Below, in pieces: positions 50,199-63,879 of a stretch of 64,000 nt of DNA. The first letter of the stretch is position 1. The number at the start of each line of letters is the position of its first letter. The notes below the pieces were generated by a model. That model saw only the letters and a program-made list of their open reading frames with translations, did not search any database and had not been told where the DNA came from. Position numbers and translations under genes: made by a program. This stretch comes from Melieria omissa (taxonomy: Eukaryota > Arthropoda > Insecta > Diptera > Ulidiidae). The DNA lies in the NCBI GenBank assembly GCA_963971225.1, contig OZ020267.1, positions 36,608,989 through 36,672,988 on the forward strand, written 5' to 3'.

Positions 50199-52260
50199 TT
50201 TAGATACACAGTCTGTTTCTTGCGTTTTCAGATTCAGTGAACAGATCTTCCTATTTTGAGGACTATTAACTATATAAAGACTATACTAATTGACAGTCTA
50301 AGCACTTATGGCGATGCTCTGATTTTCCAAATTTGTTTTTCTACAAATTGGGCTGTTTTTTTTAGTGTTGTCTGGCAGCACTTTGGTGCGCTAATAAATT
50401 TACGAAAATTACGCTCAGCACTCGTTTTATGCTTTATGGGCGTACATGTGCCTCATAAAGTGTAAAGTAAATATTTCACTATTTCTTAGTAACACTGGAT
50501 GACGCTCAAACACATACACACATACGAACAAAATCACACACACACAGGACACTAGTAGACTGATGGTGCGTCTATGGAGCAGTTGGCGTAATTGCGTTCT
50601 GGCATCGCTCGGCACATTTAATGGCGACACGTTTCGCATATTCGGGCAATGGCGCCCCTCTAGAGGCGGCCATGACACATTAAGCGCGCACCAAAAGAAA
50701 TAATAGAGATGCTCACTGCTAATGGGCGACGCTGTGGCAAGCGTCATTGGGCCTATGGGTATTTATGAACCTTGCAAAAAGCGAAAAGGAATAAAACCCA
50801 TTGTTGACCGAAATCGGAAGCGTCAATTGTCGAGCGACGGCAAAGACAGCAGTGTTCTTCTGCTGGTCTGTCAATGCTGTTGTTGTTGCAAGTGAAAACA
50901 TTGACTCGATAAACAACGACACCGACAATCAGAGCAGCGCTGCCAGTTGTACACATCTGAAGAGCGGAAATGCGCACAGTGGCAACGCTGCCAAATTGGC
51001 TGCAAAAAATAAATCAGCACACAAACAGCATCAACGCATTCAATTCAAAAACATTGCGAAAATAAAGCTGACGTTGCTCATTGCTTAAGCGAGCCGCCAA
51101 TATGCGCCAATCGGACCAGCGGCAGCGAAAATAACAACAATGAAAATTGTCTAAATAACAGTTTGAATTGTTTACAAAACAGTTGGTGGCCCGTGCAACG
51201 TGCGAGCGCTGCCGACAACCGACAACAGCGTCGCAGCAGACGGCAGCGGCTGTTTGATTATTTGCTCTGGGCGCCTCAATTAATTATTTGGCACACGTAC
51301 GCGTACGTAGGCCGCTGCCGCCATCTCAGCATCGAGTTTCAAAGATTTTGCACTGTGGCGCAATTAAGAGCGTAGAACATGTGAAAATCTTACAGAAGAT
51401 GCCGCAGCTCACCCGCGCCAAGCGACTCTTAGTTGGCTACATTAATGGGGCGCAGCAGCCAACTGAAATTTGTATATTGTTTGTAGTTAAAAATAAACCA
51501 CGTGCCGCGGCTTGACGTACGCTCCACCGTGCGGCGTCGTCACTCGCGTACACGGCCGCCGGCTGTGCGTAATTCCAAATGTTGCGTTGTTCAAAATCCG
51601 CTTTAGTATTTACGATTTTAGACTCGTTCTGCTTGATTTCCCAAACAGACGACCGGCGAACGGCGACGACGACGACGGCGGCGGCGCGCGTAAAATCCAT
51701 ATTATTGGCGAGTGATTGAAATGCAACAATAACAATAACAACAACAACAACTGCAAAAACATTATTAACAAGAACAGCGCCAAGTAAACACTGCATACGT
51801 AAATGGCCGAATTAATGGGAGCTGCGGAAATCGAATTCATTAGGCAGAGGTCACAGACAAGTGAGTGTATGCAGACGCCGCACTGACGTCGACGATCGCT
51901 TCCGCAGACGTGATGACGCTACTTGGAAAGCGATTCGATTGCTGCAAAAAATCGAAAGCTTTCAATGTCGAATTGGGAATATAAGTGAGGTAATCTGTTG
52001 AGGTTCACAATGCCAATGAATAGTTTCGTGGATCTATGTTAAAAGGAAAAATTATCTCAAGTTGGTGGCTTTAGTTGGTTTGGTGGTTGGTAGATTGAAG
52101 TCAAAGAACTATAGATTGGAATAACGAATCAAGCGATGATTGATAAAGAAAGTTGTTTTTTGGTAACTTCTTTAAAGTAAGAAAGTTATAAATCGAGAAC
52201 AGCTCTAGTTCGAGAGCCTGGGCTATAAAGCCAGCACCTACTAGTAAATGTTTTGATATT
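50199..52260. other. Low-repeat, locally GC-rich DNA; possible regulatory region
   Basis: 50570-51960 lacks recognisable transposons and is rich in CG dinucleotides by the standard of the window (for example 51180-51345 and 51520-51690). An ATG at 51803 opens a short frame, MAELMGAAEIEFIRQRSQT, running into acaagtgagt, a plausible donor. I could not find a following exon, so I do not call a gene. Confidence 0.3.
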
Positions 52261-52299
52261 TCAGGAACACTGACAGGTTAGATTAGGTTATACTGACTG

Positions 52300-52558
52300 C
52301 CTATAGATCCTACGCTTTGCATAGATCCTACTGGGTCCTAGCGAAGTCAGTCGAAGTTCCGTCGAGGTGTGGTTTAAGTGTGATGAAGCTCCCGCGAAAA
52401 AGGTTTTCGATGTGATAGTTAGTCGACGACGAAGAGGGAGACCGTGTCTTCGGTGGAAGGACCAAGTTGAGGACGTCCTATCTTTTCTTGGTGCGATCAA
52501 CTGGAAAACGCGCGCCAAGCAGAAACGCCAAGAGAGAGCTTTTGCGGCAAGCCGGTAA
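52300..52558 (+). pseudogene. Non-LTR retrotransposon ORF2 extreme C-terminus
   Basis: The frame reads APAKKVFDVIVSRRRRGRPC, LRWKDQVEDVLSFLGAINWK, TRAKQKRQERAFAASR and stop. The R(G)RP..RWKDQVE..L end is typical of LINE reverse transcriptases of insects. Only the end is present. Confidence 0.75.
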
Positions 52559-52709
52559 AGGGTTGTTATGGCCACTTAAGTAGCTAAATAAGTGGTTAAA
52601 GTTGTTATCTGTTAGGATGCTATCGTTTTTTACGAATGTTCAAAAAGGTGTGGCGCCTAAGAGACCTGTTCGAGTCATGAAAACACACAAGTTCTTGAGA
52701 TGAGACCTG

Positions 52710-53096
52710 GTTGGTTATAGTGGCTGACTCTGTATGAGACATACTTAGGCCTCCATATGGGCTCGAGGTGATACCACATGTTTCATCCCTTTCAAATGTG
52801 TATGCAACATTGAATTTTCCAACATGTGTTACAACGCACTTTTCAAACGGACGAGGGAAGGAAGGGAGGGGACCTACAGTTTAACGCCAAATCCGAACTA
52901 CGATTGGATGTTTTCACAGTTGGATGTTTTGCCATTACCTGCTAAGAGGGCACTTGTACGATTCTTATAATTCTCATCTGCTTCATGTAGATAGCGATAG
53001 AAGTGGATGAGTGTTTCACCAGCCCGATCTGGGATTCGAACCTAGGGCCTTGGTATGAGAAGCCAGTGCGGTACCCGCTGGACTATCGAGGACGGC
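52710..53096 (-). repeat. SINE copy, head plus body, reverse orientation
   Basis: The complement of the element at 6770-7088: gggattcgaacctagg is the B box in reverse, gtacccgctggactatcga the A box, and gcacttgtacgattcttata the body. Confidence 0.75.
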
Positions 53097-53362
53097 TTCT
53101 CTGATATCAATAACGTTCACTTCCTCTTTCCCCCCGATACCTTTGTGACCGTTTAATTAGCAAATATGTAGGTTACAGATAACTTTTCTAGTACTTCCGG
53201 TACTGCAGGACATTTAAGGATGATAGACTAAATGGGGTTATTGTCTTGATTGCCGTTTGGCAATCTACGTGGAAATTTTTCGTTGAGCGAAAACTTGGAT
53301 AGCGTAAACTTCATCCTAAACTATAGACGAAACGACTGTCCGAAATTTAAATCTGAGCAATA

Positions 53363-53879
53363 TACGTGGGTGGTCCGATAAGTACTTAGCCTACGAAAGA
53401 AAAACGAAAATTTTGGAAAAGTGGCGATTTATTTCTCAACGTAGTCTCCTTTCAACTCGATACACTTGACCCAGCGATGCTCCAAGTTCTTTAACCTGTC
53501 TGAAAAATACGTTTTCTGGAGGCCTCCGTGGCGGCGATAACCTCCTCATTCGACTCAAATTTCTGCCCGGCGAGTGACTTTTTCAAGTTTGGAAACAAAA
53601 AGAAGTCACACGGGGCCAAATCTGGAGAATACGGTGGATGGGGCTGCTGTTCGTAGCCTAATGCGACCAATTTGGCGAATCACCGACCGATATTGCTCTT
53701 TTTCCATTTTTCTAAAATCCGCGGACACGTTCGTTTCCACACGCGGTCAAAACAAAACTACAAATCCAATATGGCTGACCGTAGCCGTTTACTAGGATGT
53801 ACTACACGATAGTAAATTTTTCTTACGATAGTGGCACCATCGGGCGGTGGGGTTAATTACTTATCGGACTGCCTACGTA
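53363..53879 (-). mobile_element. Mariner-like element, internally deleted
   Basis: The ends share (T/C)GG(T/C)(A/G)GTCCGATAAGTA as inverted repeats, with TA on both sides. The minus strand starts a transposase MEKEQYRSVIR at 53713 and then jumps to the region of the third catalytic Asp and beyond (YSPDLAPCDFFLF, NLKKSLAGQKFESNEEVIAA). Almost the whole catalytic core is deleted. It lies 270 bp from the SINE and both are in reverse orientation. Confidence 0.78.
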
Positions 53880-56355
53880 CATCCGCTCAGACTCACTCCA
53901 TCAATTTGGAGCCGTCTGTGAATAGATGAAAGGTTCATGCTTTCAACTTTACCTTTGCTTTAAACACTCGTCATGTAGTCAGGTTTAGTCGTTAGGGAGC
54001 CGTATCGAAAGGAGCTTTCTCTGACCTGACTCTATCCTCATCCTCCTGATCCTCATTCTACCTGCGGTCTAGTCGCCCAGTAAGGTCGATAGGTGGTAAG
54101 TTGAGTGGTAATTACTGCCGTTGCGTTACTGCATGTATAGCACGGCGAGATGTTGAATCCTGTCCAGAAGTTTTAGATACTCGTATTTCCTGATCGCATT
54201 CCATTACACAAAAAACAGCATTAAGTACTCGTTATACGTGAGGCCAGTACAATTCACAGTGGCTGTGAGACATCGGTATATGAGTGAGGGAAATATGTCC
54301 TGAAGTCTTTTAAGTGCTGTCCACAGCATCTTGTTTATCCCCGAAAACTTATCAAAGATGATTTTTGGATATATGTGAACGGTGGCGGACAAAGCTTATT
54401 CGCTTCGGTAATTCTCGAAATTCAATAGAATTTTGTGAATTTCATGCATCAGCGCTTCTCTTTTGCTGAGTGGAACACAACAACTATTTTCGCCTTTTGT
54501 TTTTGTATTTATTAAAAAGAAATTGTTGTTTCGATAGGAGAAGAAATGTCAGTACAAGTTAGTATTGGGCCATGGCAACTTTCACAGCTTTCAAAGTTTC
54601 GCAAAGCCAAGCCAATCAAGTAAAGCCAGTCAGCACTGGACCATCAACTTGAGTTGCTTTCAACAATTTAATATAATTCAAAAAGTTCGGAAATGCAGTA
54701 GAAAAAAGTGGTTTTGTTCACCTTTTTCGAGCTGAAAAAATAGCAAAAAAAAGGCCTTTTCCATCCGCACAGCTACTTATAGCTGCTCATATTTCCCCAA
54801 ATATTTAGGCGATACAACGACGAGGTCGCCCCGACCCACACACAACCACCACCACCACCAACAAACAAACCCCATCATGCTAAATGTCTGCGTAGAGCGC
54901 TAAGACAAAATTCGCAAGACAAAATTAGAGCTTATTTAAAATGGCCCCGTTTAATACAAAGTTAATTAGATGTAATGAAATTCTGTCAAACTTCGTTGGC
55001 ACTCACACCGGAGCATCTTAAGCCTTTAATTGAGTAACACTGCAAACGCGCTCATCAGCACCAAATATCGGGGAAGAAAATTGAGAAAAATGCCAACGAA
55101 AAATAAAAAATAAATTATAAAATATAAAGTGGCCGAACTCGGCGTAAGGATCTTTCAATTACAGATGCATGAAGGGGTCCAGTTAAAGTCGCTGGCTGTG
55201 TGTTAAATTGCAGAGTTCGCGGAAAATGTCACAAGCGATGAGAGCAAATTTAAACGTAAAAACAACGAATGCGTAAAGAATGCAAAAAAGGCAAAAACGC
55301 ACAAACTTTTAAATGAGAGTTGACAGCAACTGGCGAAGTCCAGTAGCAGCCGCCACAAGTTTTTCGGCCAGATATCTGAATAATTAATGCCCAGAGATTG
55401 ATGAAGGTCCGAAAGGGAGAGCGGCTTGACCGCTTGGGATCGATGGCACATGTTTCAGACAACACACAACACAAAACACTCGGGCACTCAGCGGCAATTG
55501 ACGCGGATCAGATGTAATACAGCAGCAAATCGGTGTAAAGTAGCAAAAGCCAATAATACGAACGTATTACGCCCAGATGACATTTTAATGACATGAAATA
55601 TTTGACAGCATGAACGTGGGCACGAGGGAAGCTAATTTCCAAAGTTTGTCAGAGACAAAAGCGGAAATTGAACGAAGCCATGTCATAAAAGCGACACGAC
55701 ACAACCGCAGCTGGGACGCAATGCCACAGCACGCGCAAGGCGAAGTAAACTCAAGTACTATTTGTAAGTGTGTATGTATGTGTGTGTGTGTGTGTTTATG
55801 TGCGCAAGGAAAAGCATAAACGATTCGCCAAATAAATTGATTTCTGTCGATTACTTTCGCTTTAACGAATTGAACGTTAAACTGGCACTGACACTGTGGC
55901 CGCAAGCGTTGGCGCCAAGAGCTCAAACCCTCCAACTTTATACCAGGTTGTTGTTGTTTTTGTTGTGTTGCTGGCATGTGTGACGCATGCCATATTCTGT
56001 TATCAATAATTCAACGTGAGAGAATAACCAATTTTATGTGGTCGCAGCGAAGGAAATGAAAATGTGCGATATAACTTGAAGCTTGAAAGCTCTTCTTTGA
56101 CTCTTCGGATACATTAGACCAGTGATAGGTGAGCAAGCTAAGCATTTTGTTAAGCAGGCGTAGAAAACATTGAAGAACATACTTAGGAACTCAAATTGGC
56201 ATGAAGATATTAATTTGAAAAAGTAATCTCTACATTTTATGTGCAGCAAGAAGTTTGTATGATAAGCGGTTATGGGGATTCGACTCCCTCAGGAGTGAAA
56301 AGAAACGAAAGTAAAGGAAAGAATATTCAGGGTTCAATAATAATCGTCAGATACT
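53880..56355. other. Unassigned DNA
   Basis: (CA)/(AC)-rich and accacc runs at 54840-54870, and a GT tract at 55770-55797. No gene or element recognised. Confidence 0.3.
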
Positions 56356-56986
56356 CAGAGTTGCCACTCGACCAAAATTGTGTTTACCAGATATTTCTAA
56401 ATAAGTAACCAGATTACATTTGGGTTAGAAAACAAAACAATACTTCGTTTGTTCTTCCTTTCCTTATCTGAAAAAGTTTAGTTTTGGTCGGGTGTTGGGT
56501 TATTTAGACCATTGTGAATGCATTCTATTGCCGTCGGATTGCAACCGTCTCAGCCCGTTCTGTTGTAACCATGGACAACCCTGACGAGGGAAGCCAAACA
56601 CTTGGCACTTGGAAACTTGGCAGCAGGAGGGTTCACAAAAACTTGAGTTCAAATATATTGTAATTTATTTTCAGTAGCATACTAAATATTGAATAGAAAA
56701 TAATAATCCTTCAAAAACGCAAAGGAAGTTTTTATTTGGGGACCTCCTGGAAAGGGCCGCACCAACATCGGGTGAAAACGTATAAGCAAAACACAATAAA
56801 GTAAAAACACTATCTGTCATATATATTTTGTTCTTCTTCACGAAAAATAATCGAAGAAAATATGTTTGTAACTACACATTAGAAATCCCTTTCAAAAAGT
56901 CATCAATCACAGGTAAAAGTAACCAAGTAACCAAGTTCAAAAAATTAACCTCTTTCGGTTAAAAGTAACCAACTGTGGCAACCGTG
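56356..56986. mobile_element. Possible hAT-like MITE
   Basis: CAGAGTTGCCAC at the left end and CACGGTTGCCAC at the right (inward): 10 of 12 matching. Repeated agtaacca motifs lie inside both ends. A target duplication is not convincing (cagatact/gatattct). Confidence 0.42.
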
Positions 56987-57029
56987 GATATTCTCGCATG
57001 AAATCTGAACTAAATGGCTTTATTTCGCA

Positions 57030-58490
57030 TATGCACGTTGGCATCACTGTCGCTCGCGAATAGCAGAATGTCTCGGATAGGCAGATCCCTTTGCATCCGC
57101 AACGCTAGAAAACCGAATATAAGGTAGGTAGGAGTCGTTACTGACTCCTACCAAGTTTGTGACTCTTGTTATTAGTTGTTTCTCGCAAGTAGCAGAATGG
57201 GCATCTCCGCATCAGAGACTCTATTACAAGTTCTTAAGGACTCGTTACAGACTCCTTCCAAGTTGTTAACTCTTGTCATTAGTTGTTGCTTGCAAGTAGC
57301 AGATTGGACATCACTGCATTAGAGACGTCTTTACAAGTCCTCGAATAGGCAGATCCCTTTGGATCCACAACGCTAACAAACCTAAGGTTATTAAGGACTC
57401 GTTAGAGACTTCTTCCAAGTTGTAGACTCCTGTCATTAGTTGTTGCTCGCGAGTTGCAGAATGGAGACGTTTTTACAAGTTCTCGGATAAGCAGATACGC
57501 AATGGATCCGCAATGCTAGTGAACCGTTTATAAGGCAGGTAGGGTCGTTACTGATTTCTACCAAGTTGGTGACTCTTGTCATCAGTCGTTTCTTGCGAGT
57601 AGAAGAATGGTCATCACTGCATCAGAGACGCTTTTACAAGTTTTTGGATAGGCAGATCCCTTTGGATCCGCAGCGCTAGCAAACCGAATGCCATTAAGGA
57701 CTCGTTACTGATTCCTACCAAGTTGGTGACTCTTGTCATTCGTTGTTTCTCGCAAGTAGCAGAAGGGACATCATCGCATTAGAGACGCCCTTACTATTTC
57801 TTGGATAGGCAGATTCCCTTGGATCCGTAGCGTCAGCAAACTAAATGTCATTAAGGACTCGTTACAGACTCCTACCAAGTTGGTGACTCTTGTCATTAGT
57901 TGTTGCTTGCGAGTAGCAGAATGGACATCCCTGCATTAGAAGCCTTTAAAAGTTTCTGGATAGGCAGATCCCTTTGGTTCCGCAGCGTTAGCAAACCGAA
58001 TGTTATTAAGGACTCGTTACAGACTCCTTCCAAGTTGGTGACTCTTGTCATTCGTTGCTTCTCGCAAGTAGCAGAATGGATATCAGTGCATTAGAAGCCT
58101 TTAAAAGTTCTCGGATAGGTACATCCCTTTGGATCCGCAGCGCTAGCACACCGAATGTCATTAAGGACTCGTTACAGATTCCTTCCAAGTAGTTGACTGT
58201 TGTTATTAGTTGTTGCTTAGACGCCTTTCTCAGAAAGGCAGATCCCTTTGGATCCGCAACGCTAGCAAACCGAATGTCATAAAGGACTCGTTACTGACTC
58301 ATACCAAGTTGGTAACTCTTGTTATTCGTTGTTTCTCGCAAGTAGCATAATGGTCATCACTGCATCAGAGACGCTTTTACAAATTCTCGGATAGGCAGAT
58401 CCCTTGGAATCCGTAGCGATAGCAAACCAAATGTCATTAAGGACTCGTTACATATTCCTAACAAGCTGGTGACTCGTGTCATTAGTTAAT
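57030..58490. repeat. Minisatellite/satellite block, unit of about 155 bp
   Basis: About nine to ten units. The marker aaggactcgtta recurs at 57237, 57397, 57698, 57854, 58009, 58164, 58283 and 58440, and variants at 57134 and 57549. Each unit includes gactcttgtcattagttgtt, gcaagtagcagaatgg and ggataggcagatccctttgg followed by atccgcagcgctagcaaacc. One unit (58164-58283) lacks about 36 bp. Confidence 0.95.
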
Positions 58491-60560
58491 TTCAAATAAA
58501 AATATTAAATTTTATATCTGCTTTTACATCTGTACTTAAACGAAATTCATTACAACAAAACAAAATCGCCAAGTTTGTGCGTAGGGTGTTCGAAGTTGAA
58601 GGAAAAGTCAATGGGGAAACAACTATAATTATTTTTCTGTAAATATACGAGCATGAATATTGCACAGAGTGCCATGGCAACGCACATGTGACAGATTGAC
58701 GTGACGCAAGGCAAACATGGCGTGCTGGCGGTAAAGTTGAGGTTTTTCTTTGCTGTGTTGGCGGTGACACTGCTTACACCTTACAAGGAAAACACAATCC
58801 AAATTATTGAAAAAATTAATAACTTTGTTTTCTCAAGAATTGGCTCACGTCAAACTTTTGTTCAAACTTTAAATTTGTATCGAAAATTTATGATGATGAT
58901 GTTACATATCATTTTATGGGTTTTCCGTAGATCGAATATTGACGCCGACAAAAAGCGTCACGCACGCTTTCAACCACACCTCCAGAGTGAGTGCAGTTTA
59001 ACTGACCGACAACCCGTAACGATCTGCTGATTATGGCCAAAATTATGCCGACCACATTTTGTATGATGTGCTTGTGTAATGTCATTGTATAAAATGTCGT
59101 GTCGTAAAAGCCGCAGCAGCAGCAGCAGGAACAGCAACAACGCAAACCACATTGGCGTGTCGCTGTATTGGCCAAAGGACTCAATTTTACGCCAACGGCC
59201 TTTCGAATTTATTTTATGTTTATTTATATATCAGTGTGGTCGACTACTTGCGCTGCAGCTCAAATTGATTTGCGGCCACACACACTCTTAATAAATAAAT
59301 GCATACGAGCGTGTACACACACACACAGACACACAGCAAAGTATGGCTGGATGGATTTTCAATCGATATGCGGCAAGGTGGCCAAGGGGTGGGTGCACAT
59401 TTTCGGGGTGTCGGTTAATACATTTCACATAACTTAATTGGCTGTACACTTGTAGTTTATTAATTTATTGCCATGTGCCGCCGCCGGGGATCACATAATA
59501 AATAAGTTATCACAAATACTTGCACAGTGTTTGACGCAGTTGATTGGTTGCCGCGTGTGAGCGGGGAGGGGGTCGCATGTGGGTAGACGACACGAGCACT
59601 TTCCAGTTGAATGTTGGTGCGCTGTCTTTTTGTGCATGTGTGGTGGTGCACACGCGCCAGCTGGCATGACGCATCTCGACTTGATTAAATCGAAGCTTGA
59701 TTACGTCTATTTCGGTGCGGTCTTTCCATAAAGTTGTGCACACGCGATTGTAAATATTTTTCTTTTAAAGTGTCAAATACAGAAAGGTTGATGACTTTGA
59801 TGGGCGGGGAGGTGGTCAACACTTTCGCTACAGATTTTTACTGGGGAAAGAGAAATTTAAAATTTTACGTTTTAATGTAATTTTTCTGCTTCTTCTTTCT
59901 TTACTATGTAAGGACACACCCTTAAAAAAACGTGTAGTTTATTAATTTTTTATTTTTCCTAAAACTTCAAACTATTCTTAGGACCAACAAAAAATGTATT
60001 CCTGAAGCCACAGAGGGTTCAGACGTCCATAAAGTAGCATGTTGCCATATGGCAATAAAATAGCGAAAGGGTTAAGGTGGAAGAAAATTCATTGGGCCTA
60101 AGTTTGGGGCGTTTGCGCCATTTTCAGCTTGACGAATGTATGTAACTTTTTGATTAGTTTTTGTCAATCAAAAAGTTCCTGACATGAAGGTTAGTGATAT
60201 GCGCGCTTGGTCTGAAAAGTTTCCGACCTCAACATGAAGATGGCAGCGGAAAGGAAGTCAACAAAATTTCAGCTATTTTCGATGCGGAGTTATTGTTTGA
60301 GAATGGTTTGAGTTAGTTTGATGTGTTTTTGTGAAAATAGACAAAACTCGAATATAGAGAAGTCATTAACCTATTTGGCCTGTTTGCGTACAGCAAAAAT
60401 AATTAAAGGTAATTAAAAAATTTTGAAACATTACTTGTACTACAGTTAAAACTGCTTTGCAAGTCGCTTAACTGAAAAATCTGCCTAACTGAAATAGAAG
60501 CCCAGGTACCATTTTTATTTGGTATTTTTTCTGAAAATTAGTTCGTTAAAATGAAACTTG
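58491..60560. other. Unassigned DNA
   Basis: CA tract at 59314-59335 and a small palindrome, aactttttgattagtttttgtc and its complement, at 60137-60173. No gene recognised. Confidence 0.3.
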
Positions 60561-60564
60561 GCGA

Positions 60565-60957
60565 GATTTTCTAACCGCAGGTAGTCCTAAGTGACGAGGC
60601 TGTCATCTGCCGTCGCTTAGGAACGACGCATCCGATGTTGTGAGCGTCATCTGTGGATTCATTTTAATCGATTAGCTTCAAAAACTAACCTTTAAAAAGA
60701 ATGTCAAAGCATCATAATTTGAGAAGCTGAAGGCAGAAAGAAATTGGGGGTTCCATCCCTCTCAAGTACAAAAATTGCTGGTGCAAAATATAGTTTCAAA
60801 TCGTATTGGGCTCAAAAGTTGTACCCAAAACAATTCTTTTAATTTTCTTCTATTCCACGTGAATAGCGATAGAAGTAGTCGAGTTGATCACCAGCTCGAG
60901 CTAGGACTCGAACCTACGCACTCGGTATGAAAATCCAGCTGAACTATCGAGGCCGGC
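60565..60957 (-). repeat. Diverged SINE copy, reverse orientation
   Basis: 60565-60665 carries tail sequence (ccgcaggtagtcctaagtga, cgtcgcttaggaacgacgca). 60840-60957 carries the reversed head (ggactcgaacctacg, ctgaactatcgaggccggca). The middle is not recognisable. Confidence 0.62.
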
Positions 60958-63580
60958 AACTACTTGATTACTCTTCTTCTTTACCAAATCTAGGCCCAGG
61001 CGAAATTTTTTGTGCCCTAAGTTAAAAATTGCGTTCGGAGGACAGAGATTTTTGTCACTTTGCACAGTGATTCGACTCCATACAACCGCGGGACAAAATT
61101 AGAAGGAGTGGTACGTTCTTCATAAAATTTGGTATACTAGGTAAACATGGTCTGCTGAATTGAAATCTCCATTTAGTTTTAAACTGTTATAGTTTAGCAA
61201 TGCCTGAGACTTAAATTTGCAATTTTCGTCATTTTTGGCTATAGCACCAATTGGGTTGGTTCGATTTTTCAGATTTTACATTTCATCGGCTAACAGAAAT
61301 TGTCTTAGAACCCTCTGGGTTTGTAATAAAAACGATAATAATGTATGTATGTTTTGCATTTTTGCAGATTTTATCATTTTTCGTGCTGATTGCATACTTT
61401 TAGGCATAAATATAATAAATTTCGTCTAAAAATACGTGTTTAGACCAGTTTTCAAATTGAATTATTTTCTGAGATCGGAAGATATCGGAGAATGTAATTA
61501 CATTATCCGACAAGGAAAGAATGCTTCTTAAAATAAAAAAAATCCAGGAACATACTTTCACATACTTTTTAGACATTTTCCTCTAAGTTTTGTCAATTTT
61601 CAGATTTTTAATTTGGAAAAATATTTTGAATTAAAAGTGATGTAACAGCCTCAGCTTTGTAAATTTTGAGAAAACATTAAAAATGAAAATGGCCACATCA
61701 TTTTTTGATCTATATTAAAAGTTCTAGCAACTTCTTAGTAACTATGTATCTTTACAATTTTTTTTCCTCAATAGACTATAAAACAGAAAATATGTGTTTA
61801 CATTTTTTTGTGAGAAAAGTTTCAACTTTGAGCCGCTTTTGCACACACACTAATTAATTTTTAGCACAGATTTTTTGGATTTTTCTTAGTTTTAGTCTTA
61901 TCTTTCGAATGACAGCAAAATCGTTAAGTTCTGAGACTATAAATTTTTTGAATCACTGTGCTTTGGTGGAATTATTTTGCAGAGAAAGATGTTGATTACT
62001 ACTTGAACACGTTAAAGTTATGGAAGAAGCGTGTAGACTTACAAGGGGACTGTATATATAAAAATAAAATAAATTTGAAGAAAATATGTCTTGAATCATT
62101 GTTAGGTCAACCAGGTCAACTTTTCAGACTTGGATCAAGGATTTAGATTCTTTTGAGTTATGAAGAACAAACCAAAAGTTTGCTCATTGATGGGATTCGC
62201 GCAACTTTGCAGAACAATTTCTTCACTTTTATTAGTTGAAAATATTGAACACAAATTTTCAAATTCATTTCAACAACATGCACTTCCAATCATATGATTT
62301 AGAGTGTTTTCAATTCACCAAGTAGAGAGTATCAGAAGGTAGCAAAGTGTCTGAAACAAATGAATGCTCGGTGTCGGTTGAACGAATTTATTAAGAAACT
62401 TCTCATGCAAATCATGATGAATGAATAAACGAATGGTAATGACAATAAACAGACAAGGATCATGATGACAACGAGTAAATAGCAATGTTCACTTGGAAAA
62501 CAAGCAAACTGAATTGAACCGAAGCCTTCAATTCGGCACTGATTGGCTACACAGTTCCACTTAAACCTTTCAAAGATTGTTTTGTTGTTTTCTGTCTGAT
62601 TCGATGATTTTCCTTGAACTTCTTGTAAATAAAATTTACATATTTCATCTCAATTTAACGACTTTGTTGCCCAGCACAACAGATTTACGCACCAAATGTG
62701 TTAACATTGAAAACAGCTTGAAAAATAATGCGTATTTTTTGCACGAAAATAACTTTAAAGGTTTCATAAATATTGAATACAACCATTTGGCAATAATTTC
62801 TAGAAAAGAAAGTGTAACAAACAAGTGTGTGCCGCCCACAAGTGTATGAGACCGTGGCAACAATTCATTAGAAATTTGCTGTCGTGTGCTCGATTACAAA
62901 ACATTCGAACGAAAAAGCGGTTTTTTTCTTTTCATATAAAGCAACGCAAAGCCATTTTATGCGGCACAATAAATTACGAAATGCTAAGAAAAAAACTGGT
63001 TTGTGGCATAAAAAAAATAAATGCAACAAATTAACTTGAACACAATTAAAAATCATTCAAGTGAGAAGCCAATAAAATGGCAAATACTGAAATACCAATT
63101 TCCAAGCAACTAAAAGGACTGAAATAATGAAAGGAGAAAATTTCGAGATGCATGTAACAATTCCAATTGACAATGAGCAGTGTGTGGGAGCTGAGAATAG
63201 AATGTTGAAACGTCGCGCGAAAATTGCACACAACTGTGGCGGCCATTAAGTTGCTCGCTTGCGTCATTGCAACAATGTCAAAGCGAAGGAAAACGCAGCA
63301 AGCGACAACATTTAGTTGGTGCGTTGCGGCTGTTGGCAACATTAAAAAGACCAAAATGCGACATAAATGTGCGACGCACACACGAACTGAACGTGCAAAA
63401 TACTTTGACAATTTCCGTTTCCGCAAGCATGTCGCACGCGAGGCAGTCAAATGACATAGCCACACATGCAAAGACATGTGCATGTGTGAGTGCATGTGTG
63501 TGTCGGTGTTTGAAGAAGCCATCAAGCACGTATACTATATACACACATACATACATACATAATACAGAGATGGCGCTATG
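60958..63580. other. Unassigned AT-rich DNA
   Basis: No supported gene. Long AT-rich stretch at 61430-62150. Confidence 0.3.
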
Positions 63581-63827
63581 TGCAGTGAGCGATTCTTATC
63601 TGTTTTTGTCAAGTTCGTCGAGTCGTTGGAGCGTTCGTTGGCGATAAGCGTCAAGTGGCGGCGCTGTAGCGACACAAGTGCTGCGCGCGTAGCCGTCAAG
63701 TGCTGCGGGTGTGTTGAGCGAGCAAAAAATCAAAGGTACTTAAAGGCATAAACACTTTTAAGTAGCGCTGCTGACGTAGCCGCTGATAAGAAAGCTGACC
63801 TCACACACACACACAGACAACACGAAA

Positions 63828-63879
63828 ATGAAAATCGATCAGCATTTTGAGACCTTCGAAAAGGTCATTGGGGAGGAGA
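63828..63879 (+). CDS. Possible first coding exon of a plus-strand gene (weak)
   Basis: An ATG at 63828 in a good fly context (acgaaaATG) opens MKIDQHFETFEKVIGEE and meets agagtgagaa, a plausible donor at 63880. Without splicing it ends at TAG 63891-63893 after 21 codons. The 250 bp upstream are free of transposons and relatively GC-rich, as a 5' UTR would be, and aaag-gtactt at 63735 is a second possible donor. I do not recognise the peptide, and there is no second exon inside the window. Confidence 0.2.

Noticed and set aside
63046..63525. 159-codon minus-strand frame near the right end, considered as a Gprk2 5' exon
   Set aside because: The peptide starts with His/Met repeats from a CA/TG tract and does not resemble the kinase N-terminus; no donor is in the right phase.
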